NCBI GenBank assembly: GCA_949297565.1
Contig: CASFUI010000155.1
Span: 1 to 15,690 of the forward strand
Origin: an uncultured Eubacteriales bacterium
GTDB lineage: Bacteria > Bacillota > Clostridia > Lachnospirales > Lachnospiraceae
Direction of reading: 5' to 3'
DNA: 15,690 nucleotides
Of this stretch, positions 1-6,211 are shown piece after piece. The position numbers and the translations under genes were made by a program. Below the pieces are notes generated by a model that had not been told where the DNA came from, did not search any database, and saw only the letters and a program-made list of their open reading frames with translations. How positions within the stretch are numbered: position 1 is the first letter of the stretch; each line of letters starts with the position of its first letter.

Positions 1-177
1 GTAGTATTTACGCCGGAAAAGATGGCTGCTATGGGAATTCCTGAAGGAACACTCCCTGTTGGCTGGTGGATTGGATTTAAGGTCACAGACGATGATGTGT
101 GGGAAAAAGTTAAAGACGGAACATATGCTATGTTTTCTATCGAAGGTGAGGCAGAAAGAATAGAGGCAGATATTTGA
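1..177 (+). CDS. xkdF: XkdF-like phage head maturation protease, C-terminal end (partial)
   Basis: Reading frame 1 is open from the first base to a TGA at 175-177, giving 58 residues; the start lies outside the window. The peptide contains LPVGWWIGFKV, then a DDDVWEKVKDG stretch and MFSIEGEAER. I recognise this as the C-terminal core of the XkdF-like putative serine protease family (Peptidase_S78_2 type) found just upstream of capsid genes in PBSX-type prophages. Members are thought to process head proteins inside the procapsid. The catalytic residues are not visible here, so activity cannot be judged. The position, immediately before scaffold and capsid genes, supports the call. The family assignment comes from memory of its conserved motif, not from a search. 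Confidence 0.75.
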   Translation, partial: VVFTPEKMAAMGIPEGTLPVGWWIGFKVTDDDVWEKVKDGTYAMFSIEGEAERIEADI

Positions 178-214
178 AAACTTTTATGTACAAAAAAATT
201 AAACTGAAAGTGTA

Positions 215-244
215 TTGAGATTTTTAGTAATCTTAACCTAAAAT
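215..244 (+). promoter_or_regulatory. Candidate sigma-70-type promoter in the protease-scaffold gap
   Basis: TTGAGA (215-220) and TAAAAT (239-244) are separated by 18 bases and each matches the vegetative consensus at five of six positions. Transcription would begin near base 251, inside the left arm of the hairpin at 246-278, which argues against the two acting together as drawn. The gap is A/T-rich, so chance matches are easy; treat as tentative. Confidence 0.25.
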
Positions 245-245
245 T

Positions 246-278
246 CTACCTACGCCATTTTTACATTTTCGTAGGTAG
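246..278 (+). ncRNA. Nine-base-pair hairpin in the noncoding gap, possible structured leader RNA
   Basis: CTACCTACG (246-254) and CGTAGGTAG (270-278) are perfect inverted repeats around a 15-base A/T-rich loop. The arms are far richer in G and C than the surrounding sequence, which suggests a real structure. There is no T-run after it, so it is not itself a terminator. It stands 24 bases before the terminator hairpin at 303-326. It could be an RNA element, an operator-like palindrome for a DNA-binding protein, or a processing site; nothing in the sequence decides among these. Confidence 0.45.
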
Positions 279-291
279 CACATATTTTATG

Positions 292-340
292 ATAAATCAA
301 GGAGCACCCAGAAATGGGTGCTTTTTGTTTTATAAATCAA
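292..340 (+). repeat. Nine-base direct repeat flanking the terminator hairpin
   Basis: ATAAATCAA occurs at 292-300 and again at 332-340, on either side of the terminator at 303-326. In such A/T-rich sequence this could be chance. It could also be the trace of a small inserted hairpin element. Confidence 0.3.
303..326 (+). terminator. Rho-independent terminator between protease and scaffold genes
   Basis: AGCACCCA (303-310) pairs with TGGGTGCT (315-322) in a perfect eight-base-pair stem closed by a GAAA tetraloop (311-314). It is followed by a T-rich tract (322-330). This is a strong intrinsic terminator by structure. It sits inside a same-strand phage structural operon, 40 bases before the scaffold start, so read-through or antitermination would be needed to express the head genes from an upstream promoter. 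Confidence 0.8.
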
Positions 341-365
341 CAAAATTAAAAGAAAGGAGGCAAAA

Positions 366-1574
366 ATGGCTACAAAACTTAAAAATCTAAAAATCAAGAA
401 AGTAGATTTTGTAGATGAGGGTGCTAATCCAGATGCTCATATCAGAATGATTAAAAGAAAAGATGTAGAGCAAGAGTCCAAAGAGGAGACAAACAAAGTT
501 ACTGGGAGTATATTGAAAAAATTGCTTGGTTTTATTGGCAAAGCAGCTGGTATGAATCAGGATGAAATTGAGAGTGCAATGGACGAAATCCAGAAGGGCG
601 GTTCTGAGAGTTTCAGTGAGAAATATGCTGAAGCTAAAAACAGGAAGATTGCCGACGAGATATGGGATATATGCTATGCACTTCAATCTTCGCTTTATTC
701 GATTATTAATGACGAGGAACTGGATAGTACCAGTACAGCGACAGCAATGCAGGAAAGCCTTGATGAATTTCATGCGGTAGTGCAGGAATCAATAACAAAA
801 TGGTCCACAGGCAAGGCAGCAAACATTGTTAAAAAGAGTGATGATGTGTCGGAGGAGGACTTGAACATTATGAAGTCTGCAGTTGAAAGACTTAACAATA
901 CTATTGAAAAAGCATCTAAAGGACATGACAGTGGACCAAATAAGGAAGGAGACAAAAAGGAAATGAAGATTGATAAGAGCAAAATGACTACGGCCGAGAG
1001 AGCGTTTTTGGAAGATTTAGAGAAGCGCTATGGAACAGAGGAAGGTGCACCCGCAGAAACACCAGAACATGTAGATAAAACAGTTGAAAAGTCTGTTACA
1101 CAGCCTGAACAGGCAGAGACAATACAGACAGAGACATCCGGTGCCGACGATGTTTACAAGGGACTGCATCCAGCAGTAAAGGCAGAGCTTGCAGCTTTGA
1201 AGAAGTTTAAAGAGGATGCAGAAGAAAGAGAGCTCGGAGAGATTGCTAAGAAGTATGAGATTATTGGAAAGAAGAAAGAAGAACTTGTACCTTTGTTCAA
1301 GAGCTTAAAGGCTGCCGGTGGTACCGCTTACGCAGATATGATTGCAGTTCTTGACGGTGCAGTAGAAACAGTTGAGAAGTCAGGAGCATTTTCGGAAATC
1401 GGAAAGTCTGGCCACGCTGCTGGCTATGCTGGAGCTGCAGAGACTAAGATTGAAGGTATAGCAAAGAAGTATCAGGAGAAGGATCCATCGCTCAGTCACG
1501 ACGCCGCTATCGCAAAAGCATGGGAGAACAATCCAGATATTGTGACTGAATATGAGGATGAAGCTGGTTTCTAA
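366..1574 (+). CDS. Scaffold-like head assembly protein (402 aa)
   Basis: The start ATG has AAAGGAGG at 353-360, five bases upstream. Residues 1-35 carry KKVDFVDEGANPDAHIRMIK, a VDxGANPxAHI-type module that I associate with phage head protease or scaffold proteins. Residues 36-195 are charged and probably helical. From about residue 200 the sequence is rich in Lys, Glu and Ala, then ends in a block (about 262-402) with KYEIIGKKKEELVPLFKSLK and KYQEKDPSLSHDAAIAKAWE. The latter resembles the C-terminal helices of Mu-I-like scaffold or prohead proteins. The place between protease and capsid genes fits a scaffolding role in procapsid assembly. An in-frame ATG at 963 with its own purine-rich ribosome site may yield a shorter product. 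The exact family is not certain; no catalytic motif is seen, so I do not call it a protease. Confidence 0.6.
   Translation: MATKLKNLKIKKVDFVDEGANPDAHIRMIKRKDVEQESKEETNKVTGSILKKLLGFIGKAAGMNQDEIESAMDEIQKGGSESFSEKYAEAKNRKIADEIWDICYALQSSLYSIINDEELDSTSTATAMQESLDEFHAVVQESITKWSTGKAANIVKKSDDVSEEDLNIMKSAVERLNNTIEKASKGHDSGPNKEGDKKEMKIDKSKMTTAERAFLEDLEKRYGTEEGAPAETPEHVDKTVEKSVTQPEQAETIQTETSGADDVYKGLHPAVKAELAALKKFKEDAEERELGEIAKKYEIIGKKKEELVPLFKSLKAAGGTAYADMIAVLDGAVETVEKSGAFSEIGKSGHAAGYAGAAETKIEGIAKKYQEKDPSLSHDAAIAKAWENNPDIVTEYEDEAGF
963..1574 (+). other. Possible nested scaffold product from an internal start
   Basis: ATG 963 is codon 200 of the scaffold-like gene. It is preceded by AGGAAGGAG (943-951), eleven bases upstream, and also by AAAGG close by. 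The product would be 203 residues beginning MKIDKSKMTTAERAFLEDLE, a natural-looking helical N-terminus. Nested, in-frame scaffold genes are known in other phages, lambda C/Nu3 being the classic case. Here this is inference from the ribosome site and the change in composition at that point. Confidence 0.35.
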
Positions 1575-1593
1575 AAAGGAGGGAACGAAGAAT

Positions 1594-2031
1594 ATGAAAA
1601 ATAGAAACTTTAATGGTGTTCAGATTAACGAGAGTGTAACAATTTCCGAGATTGCAGGAGCGGACATTACGGACTGCAGAAACAGAATTATGAAATACGA
1701 TGAAAACGGAAATGTAGTACTTGCCACAAGCGGTACAGATATTCCAGTTGGGATTGCGCTTATTGAGGCAGGTATAAATGATATTTCTGGGAAAGAGTCA
1801 GGTAAGGTTACTGCGGGAGATGATGTAGATATTCAGATTAAGGATATTGGTTATATCCTGGCAGGAGCAGCAATCACAAAGGGAGCTGAGGTTACATCAG
1901 GAACCGATGGCAAGGCGGTGACAGCGGAAGCTGGAAACTATGTACTGGGAATTGCTCTTGATGGAGCAAAGCAGGATGAGTACTGTCGGGTACAGATTAT
2001 GAAATATCAGAAGAATAAGGAGGAAGCATAA
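1594..2031 (+). CDS. Capsid decoration / cement-like protein (145 aa)
   Basis: The start is placed at ATG 1594, which has AAAAGGAGGG about ten bases upstream (1574-1583). An ATG further upstream at 1552 overlaps the scaffold gene and lacks a ribosome site. The protein has many short Gly- and Val-rich beta-type segments, such as GNVVLATSGTDIPVGIAL, GDDVDIQIKDIGYILAGAAI and GNYVLGIALDGA. This pattern resembles DUF2190-type and other small capsid stabilising proteins that bind the outside of the shell, though it is somewhat longer than the usual 110 or so residues. The gene sits directly before the major capsid gene, the usual place for a decoration protein, and its stop codon abuts the capsid start. 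The role is inferred from fold pattern and position. Confidence 0.65.
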   Translation: MKNRNFNGVQINESVTISEIAGADITDCRNRIMKYDENGNVVLATSGTDIPVGIALIEAGINDISGKESGKVTAGDDVDIQIKDIGYILAGAAITKGAEVTSGTDGKAVTAEAGNYVLGIALDGAKQDEYCRVQIMKYQKNKEEA

Positions 2032-3057
2032 ATGAAGAGAACAGCATCAAGCATCCAGGCAGACATTGCTAAGGGTGCATTTAGACCACATACAGCGCTT
2101 TCAAATATGGCGCTTGCTTACTATCAGAGTGATGCTAAGGCTTTTGCAAAGACGATCTTTCCGATTTGTCCTGTGACCTTATCATCTGATAATTACTATG
2201 TTTTTGAAAAGGAAGATTTGCTGAGAGACAGCTGGCAGAGAAAACCGGCGTATGGCAAGGTTGATCCTGCTGTACTCTCAGAGCATACTGAGAGCTATGC
2301 CTGCCAGGTAGATCAGATGATTATGGGTATTGACAGGATTCGTCAGACGGACTTAACACGCAGACAGGGACCCGCAACGAGAGATCCAAGAATGCAGCGA
2401 ACAAGAACTATGGCAGGACAGGCAAACATACATCAGGATAATGTATTTGCAAACAAATTCTTTAAGAAAGGTGTTTGGGGGCATGAGGAAACTGGAGTTG
2501 ACAACACTTCTCCAACTACAAAGCAGTTTATCAAGTTTACAAACGGAAATTCAGATCCTATTAAACTGATTGATGCGAAAGCGACCGAGATGGAACAGGC
2601 AACCGGACGTAGACCGAACAGGCTGGCGCTGGGCGTTAATGTTTACAATGCCCTGAAACTACACGAGGCTATCCTGGAAAGAGTGAAATATGGTGGCTCA
2701 ACCGCTAACCCAGCGCTTATCACAGAAAATGTGCTGGCTCAGGTGTTTAGCATGGAGAGACTTTCCGTCCAGAGGTCTATTATGAATAAGGCAAAGCCTG
2801 GGCAGACCGCCCAGATGGAGTATATCGGTGATCCGAATGGATTTTTGCTGGCATATGCTACAGATACTCCGTCTATTGACGAACCATCCGCCGGCTATAT
2901 TTTTACATGGGATATGCTCGGAAATGGAAATATAATGCCGGTGTTGAATTATGAGGGAGAGCCGGGTACTCATTCAGAGTTTATCGAGGGGCTTATGGCT
3001 ACTGATATGAAAAAAACAGCGGATGATCTGGCAATGTACTTCAGTGACGCTGTGTAA
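2032..3057 (+). CDS. Major capsid protein (341 aa)
   Basis: ATG 2032 follows the TAA of the decoration gene with no gap, with AAGGAGG at 2017-2023. The 341-residue length fits an HK97-fold major capsid subunit without a long delta domain. Sequence features include the N-terminal helix with ALAYYQSDAKAFAKTIFP, the basic stretch TRRQGPATRDPRMQRTRTMA near residue 110, a Trp/Gly-rich loop (KKGVWGHEETGVD), RRPNRLALGVNVYNALKLH around residue 195, and a C-terminal segment GTHSEFIEGLMATDMKKTAD. The last two match what I know of major capsid proteins in Clostridia and Mu-like phages. Position after protease, scaffold and decoration genes agrees with this. It forms the icosahedral shell. The HK97 fold itself is an inference. 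Confidence 0.85.
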   Translation: MKRTASSIQADIAKGAFRPHTALSNMALAYYQSDAKAFAKTIFPICPVTLSSDNYYVFEKEDLLRDSWQRKPAYGKVDPAVLSEHTESYACQVDQMIMGIDRIRQTDLTRRQGPATRDPRMQRTRTMAGQANIHQDNVFANKFFKKGVWGHEETGVDNTSPTTKQFIKFTNGNSDPIKLIDAKATEMEQATGRRPNRLALGVNVYNALKLHEAILERVKYGGSTANPALITENVLAQVFSMERLSVQRSIMNKAKPGQTAQMEYIGDPNGFLLAYATDTPSIDEPSAGYIFTWDMLGNGNIMPVLNYEGEPGTHSEFIEGLMATDMKKTADDLAMYFSDAV

Positions 3058-3069
3058 GGAGGGATCGCT

Positions 3070-3534
3070 ATGAGGTTAATTGCCAAAAGGCCTTGTAATT
3101 TTGGTGGGAAGCAATTCTTTATTGGTGAAGAAATTCCGAAAGAACTTGTTACAAATGTAAAGCAGCTTCAAAAGTTTGGAGTTATCACAGTTATACCAGA
3201 TGCAATCTTTGAAGAAACCGAAACGAATGAGAGCGCTGTTGTTATCACTGTATACGTAGACGGTAACGAAGATACAGCGCTTTTGTTATCTCAAGAAGAG
3301 GTACAGGAAGTATTCACAATCATGCAAAAGACTGCCGATGATGGCGTAAAAGCGATTGCAGAGGTACAAAGCGAGAATGTATTGATACTGCTTCATGCAG
3401 CAGATAGCCGCAAAACAATCAAAGAAGCGGCTAAAAAACAGGCAGACAACTTATTCTCTACTAAAGAGGATTTAAACGAATCCAGCAACGGTAACGACAT
3501 TACAGGCACTAATACGGAGGGAGCTGATACCTAA
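3070..3534 (+). CDS. Phage protein in YqbF position (154 aa)
   Basis: AGGAGGG lies just upstream of the ATG. The N-terminal 45 residues, with RPCNFGGKQFFIGEEIPKEL followed by LQKFGVITVI, form a small beta-rich module like the N-terminal domain of B. subtilis skin-element YqbF. YqbF is encoded in the same place after the capsid gene. The middle (about 55-120) has another beta-alpha pattern (VVITVYVDG, LLLSQEEVQEVFTIMQ, VLILLHAAD). The C-terminal 30 residues are polar and probably disordered. No function is established for this family that I know of; neck or capsid-vertex assembly is a guess from position. Its stop overlaps the next start by one base (TAATG), so the two are translationally coupled. 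Confidence 0.6.
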   Translation: MRLIAKRPCNFGGKQFFIGEEIPKELVTNVKQLQKFGVITVIPDAIFEETETNESAVVITVYVDGNEDTALLLSQEEVQEVFTIMQKTADDGVKAIAEVQSENVLILLHAADSRKTIKEAAKKQADNLFSTKEDLNESSNGNDITGTNTEGADT

Positions 3535-3935
3535 TGACAACATATACATATGAGCCGGGGAATGTGACTGAGTTTGGGAAAGACCGAATGAGGTTTGAAC
3601 TCGGCGACACGATGGTTGAAGGTAAATCAGACACCACAGCGCTGACGGACGAGGAAATCCAGGCAGCAATCGACAGCTATCCAAAAGCGTGGAAGCGTGC
3701 AAAACTGATGTTGCTTGAAAGCCTTTGCCGGAGGTTTGCTTACGAGGTTGATACAAAGACCGGTCCGCTCAGTCTGTCTATGCAGGCAAGAGCGAAGTTG
3801 TGGCAGGAGGATTATGAGAGACTGAAAAAGGAAATATCCGCTCAGGCTTGTAATATTCCGAAATTTGATAACGGTGGCTCACACAAGCCGCCTTATTTTT
3901 ATACCGGTATGCAGCAGAATGAAAGGTCAAGGTGA
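3534..3935 (+). CDS. Head-tail connector adaptor, YqbG-like (133 aa)
   Basis: The ATG at 3534 shares a base with the upstream stop, and GGAGGGAG at 3516-3523 provides the ribosome site. The protein opens with YEPGNVTEFGKDRMRFELGD, then LTDEEIQAAIDSYPKAWKRA and a helical stretch containing LLESLCRRFAYEVDTKTGPLS and LWQEDYERLKKEI. All-helical small proteins of about this size right after the capsid genes are head-tail adaptors (HK97 gp6 / SPP1 gp15 type) that bind the portal ring. The Pro/Gly/Tyr-rich tail (GGSHKPPYFYTGMQQ) would be a flexible arm. In PBSX-type order this is YqbG. The role comes from position and helical pattern; the sequence is of a type common in Clostridia prophages. Confidence 0.7.
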   Translation: MTTYTYEPGNVTEFGKDRMRFELGDTMVEGKSDTTALTDEEIQAAIDSYPKAWKRAKLMLLESLCRRFAYEVDTKTGPLSLSMQARAKLWQEDYERLKKEISAQACNIPKFDNGGSHKPPYFYTGMQQNERSR

Positions 3936-4297
3936 AAAATTTGTTTAATACAAGGATGATGTATATGAGGCCTGGAAATCTTTTTAAAGAATTTATTATT
4001 GAGAAAAATAAACAGGTTGTTACAAGTACTGGAAGGGTTGCAAACAGTCACATCGGAGACGGCTCGAAAACATTAAAAGGGTGTCTTGCTGAGGCTACTG
4101 ACGATGAGAGGAAAAATCATAGCAATGCAGAACACATTGTAACTCATACGATTGTGCAGGCAGGTCCACCTCGGGCGAAGAGAAAATACAAGCTGATTTT
4201 GGGAAACAGGGTGTTTTATATCGTAGACATTGACGACGCGGGAGCGCTTGGAGTGTCTACGATTTATTATGCTGAGGAAAGGCTGGATGTAAAATGA
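3932..4297 (+). CDS. Head closure (stopper) protein, YqbH-like (121 aa, start uncertain)
   Basis: The longest frame starts at GTG 3932, overlapping the upstream TGA, with AAAGGTC just before it. In-frame ATGs at 3956, 3959 and 3965 are alternatives. The last has AAGGA (3952-3956) eight bases upstream and would give 110 residues starting MRPGNLFKEF, which looks like the usual N-terminus. The body has LKGCLAEATDDERKNHSN, then HIVTHTIVQAGPPRAKRKYK, and ends NRVFYIVDIDDAGALGVST plus YYAEERLDVK. These beta-strand blocks are typical of SPP1 gp16 / phage head-tail joining stoppers, which plug the connector after DNA packaging. The stop overlaps the next start as ATGA, showing translational coupling. 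Confidence 0.72.
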   Translation: MKNLFNTRMMYMRPGNLFKEFIIEKNKQVVTSTGRVANSHIGDGSKTLKGCLAEATDDERKNHSNAEHIVTHTIVQAGPPRAKRKYKLILGNRVFYIVDIDDAGALGVSTIYYAEERLDVK

Positions 4298-4755
4298 AGC
4301 TGTGGTCAGATAGAAAAGAGGGATATGCTGGTGCTGCTGTCAGAGCAACTATTAAAGGAATGGTTACAGAAATAAACAGACAGGTAGTTTCAAGAGGAGT
4401 AAGAGCTGTTAATGCTTTAAGAAATGCAGAACTTGAAGTACTGAAAGGTCAGCGGAGCGGATTTAATTATAGAAAACCTCACACAAAGCATGCAACCTAT
4501 ACAGCGTCAGCTCCGGGAGAGCCGCCGGCAAGGCGGACAGGTAATTTGCGTATGCACTGGAACGGACAGGTGAAAAGCTATGGAAGCACATCAAACGGAG
4601 GCATCAAAATAGCTGCCGAATTGGAAAGTCAGGAAAAATATGCAGTTTATCTTGAAAACGGAACAAAAAAAATTAAGCCAAGACCTTTTGTTGAAAGAAT
4701 AAAAGAAAAGGCAGAGCCGGAAATTACAAAAATTTACAAAGAACCGTACGAATAG
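4294..4755 (+). CDS. HK97 gp10-type neck/tail completion protein, YqbI/XkdI-like (153 aa)
   Basis: The ATGA overlap with the upstream gene and GAGGAAAGG at about 4273-4281 support this start. Two hallmark blocks of the HK97 gp10 family are visible: SAPGEPPARRTGNLR near residues 70-85 and YAVYLENGTKKIKPRPFVER near residues 112-131. The latter is the conserved Y-LE-GT---PRPF signature. Proteins of this family join the tail to the neck. The N-terminal half is basic and helical (MVTEINRQVVSRGVRAVNAL). The length is normal for the family. Position between stopper and tail terminator candidates agrees. Confidence 0.85.
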   Translation: MKLWSDRKEGYAGAAVRATIKGMVTEINRQVVSRGVRAVNALRNAELEVLKGQRSGFNYRKPHTKHATYTASAPGEPPARRTGNLRMHWNGQVKSYGSTSNGGIKIAAELESQEKYAVYLENGTKKIKPRPFVERIKEKAEPEITKIYKEPYE

Positions 4756-4765
4756 GAGGTAAGCA

Positions 4766-5071
4766 ATGTCACTTATTATTGAAAAGCCGGTTGCATCATT
4801 CGACATGACCCAAATCAAGCGCGGATTTCTGATTTGGGGTAGACATTATACGTGGGATGAAGGAAAAGCAGGGTTTGTAACATCGGCTACGGATAGTCAG
4901 CTGATAGTGCAATACCATCCTGGTATTGGCAATGTAACAAATCATTTTATTATTTCTGCGTCTGAGGTTGTAGACGGACAGTGGGAAATAAGGTGGTCTG
5001 CCGATATGTCGGAAGTATCTGAATACGGAATAAAAGCAGATGAAACAAAAGGAGATGAAGAAGCTATATGA
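4766..5071 (+). CDS. Conserved phage protein of unknown function (101 aa)
   Basis: TAGGAGG lies nine bases before the ATG. The protein reads as a compact beta-rich domain: RGFLIWGRHYTWDEGKAGFV, then SQLIVQYHPGIGNVTNHFII, then VVDGQWEIRWSADMSEV. It has a short acidic tail. Several Trp and aromatic residues suggest a small barrel. I recognise this as a type common in Clostridia prophage neck regions but cannot assign a role. It sits between the gp10-like and terminator-like genes and its stop overlaps the next start (ATGA), so it is probably made in similar amounts. Confidence 0.6.
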   Translation: MSLIIEKPVASFDMTQIKRGFLIWGRHYTWDEGKAGFVTSATDSQLIVQYHPGIGNVTNHFIISASEVVDGQWEIRWSADMSEVSEYGIKADETKGDEEAI

Positions 5072-5946
5072 TTTTAAATGAACTACTTCATAAGAGGTTT
5101 GTGGACTCAGAGCAGCTGGCTAAGCATCTTGCAACATTTAGCGGAATGCCGGCTGTATTTAATCCAGAGGCGCCGGACGATAATCAGGAGGGGTGGGAAG
5201 GAAAAACTCAATATCCGCGTGTGATTTATAACTTTGACTTACAGGCTAACGAAGAAAGACGGAGCGCCGGTGTATTATCGGTAGATTTAGAGTGTCAGAA
5301 TACAACAGAGGTAACTCCAGAAGCGATTGAGCTTATAATCAGGGATTGCCTTCGTGATGTGATTCTGAAGACTGATAATGGCTGTCAGTACTGCTTTGCG
5401 TGGGCTAGAACAGAAGCCTTTACTATCGATGACACTGGAAAGACAGGAATGGTGATAGGAAGCGAAATTCGTTTTGACATTCTGGAATATTCATTACAGG
5501 AAACATCGGATCCGGACCCGATTGTAGCGGTAAACAGATACATAAAAGGTTTGTATCCGGAATGCTTAGTTATTGGGTATGACAGAATGGAAGAAATAAC
5601 AGAGCCAACAAAGGAAGCACCGGTAATATACTGCAGACTGATTTCCGTAGATAAATCAAGAGAAACGAATACGGTAGCATGGATGGACGGCAGGATTGCC
5701 GTTCATATTTTATGTCCAGAAGGCGAAGTAAGAATGAAAATGGCGGCTGACATAGTAAACAGAATATCGCTTGACGGAGAGATAATTATGCTGGATCATT
5801 CACCAATGTTCATCAAACGCTTGCAGGTAAATTATAAGTCTGACTATCTTAAAGATGGTCAGATTTATATAACAGGTCACTTCGGACTGTTGAGGTATAG
5901 GGAGAAGCCTCACGTAATGAAAAAAACACAGGTTGAATACAAGTAA
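5068..5946 (+). CDS. Tandem-domain tail terminator-like protein (292 aa)
   Basis: The ATG overlaps the preceding TGA, with AAGGAGATG at 5049-5057. Both halves have the same order of elements. Residues about 1-145 run from an N-terminal helix through TQYPRVIYNFDLQANEERR and GVLSVDLECQN, a helix with IELIIRDCLRDVIL, to a closing strand SEIRFDILEYS. Residues about 150-285 run from helix DPIVAVNRYIKGLYPECLVI through EAPVIYCRLISVDKSRET and GRIAVHILCP, a helix with MKMAADIVNRI, to closing strands GQIYITGHFGLLRYR. Tail terminator and completion proteins (gpU/gp17-type, YqbJ position) have this alpha-beta layout and cap the tail tube. A single domain of about 130 residues is usual, so this looks like a duplication or fusion. 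The role is inferred from position and pattern. Confidence 0.55.
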   Translation: MILNELLHKRFVDSEQLAKHLATFSGMPAVFNPEAPDDNQEGWEGKTQYPRVIYNFDLQANEERRSAGVLSVDLECQNTTEVTPEAIELIIRDCLRDVILKTDNGCQYCFAWARTEAFTIDDTGKTGMVIGSEIRFDILEYSLQETSDPDPIVAVNRYIKGLYPECLVIGYDRMEEITEPTKEAPVIYCRLISVDKSRETNTVAWMDGRIAVHILCPEGEVRMKMAADIVNRISLDGEIIMLDHSPMFIKRLQVNYKSDYLKDGQIYITGHFGLLRYREKPHVMKKTQVEYK

Positions 5947-5956
5947 GGAGGTCATG

Positions 5957-6208
5957 ATGTCAAGAAAAATATTGAGAGATGATGAGACTGCTGAAAAACA
6001 GGAAACAACGAAGGAGTTGCAGGAAAATTTAAAGTCTGTAAAGGAATCTGTTTATTCAGTAAAGGAACTTTCGGCAAACGCTAAAAAGCTCTTTGATACG
6101 AGACAGGAGTGCGTAGCGGCAGCGCTGAAAGCCGCGGGAAAAACGGAATGCACTGTGTCAGAGGCAAAAAAAATTGTTGAGAAATTTTTAAAGAAGGAGG
6201 TCAAATAA
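5957..6208 (+). CDS. Small charged helical protein before the sheath gene (83 aa)
   Basis: AAGGAGG at 5945-5951 sets the start at ATG 5957 (five bases away); ATG 5954 is only two bases away. A non-ATG start further upstream at 5933 would overlap the previous gene and is not needed. The protein is almost entirely Lys, Glu and polar helix (ELQENLKSVKESVYSVKELS), then DTRQECVAAALKAAGKTECT and a helical end with EAKKIVEKFLKK. It may form a coiled coil. A small gene in this position (between YqbJ and the sheath) also exists in skin/PBSX relatives. I do not recognise a function. Confidence 0.6.
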   Translation: MSRKILRDDETAEKQETTKELQENLKSVKESVYSVKELSANAKKLFDTRQECVAAALKAAGKTECTVSEAKKIVEKFLKKEVK

Positions 6209-6211
6209 AAA

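Noticed and set aside
186..218. Ten-codon reading frame MYKKIKLKVY in the gap
   Set aside because: No ribosome site precedes the ATG and the A-rich composition explains the Lys codons.
260..293. Second promoter candidate, TTTACA (260-265) with TATGAT (288-293)
   Set aside because: The 22-base spacing is too long for a sigma-70 promoter.
387..773. 128-residue open frame on the - strand, hydrophobic and Cys-rich
   Set aside because: Complement of the Lys/Glu-rich scaffold gene, which naturally reads as Phe/Leu/Ser on the other strand; no ribosome site and no room for a promoter.
1552..1593. Upstream ATG start for the decoration gene
   Set aside because: It lacks a ribosome site and overlaps the scaffold gene; ATG 1594 has AAAAGGAGGG at good spacing.
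5933..5956. Upstream start for the small helical gene
   Set aside because: It is a non-ATG start inside the preceding gene; AAGGAGG at 5945-5951 points to ATG 5957.
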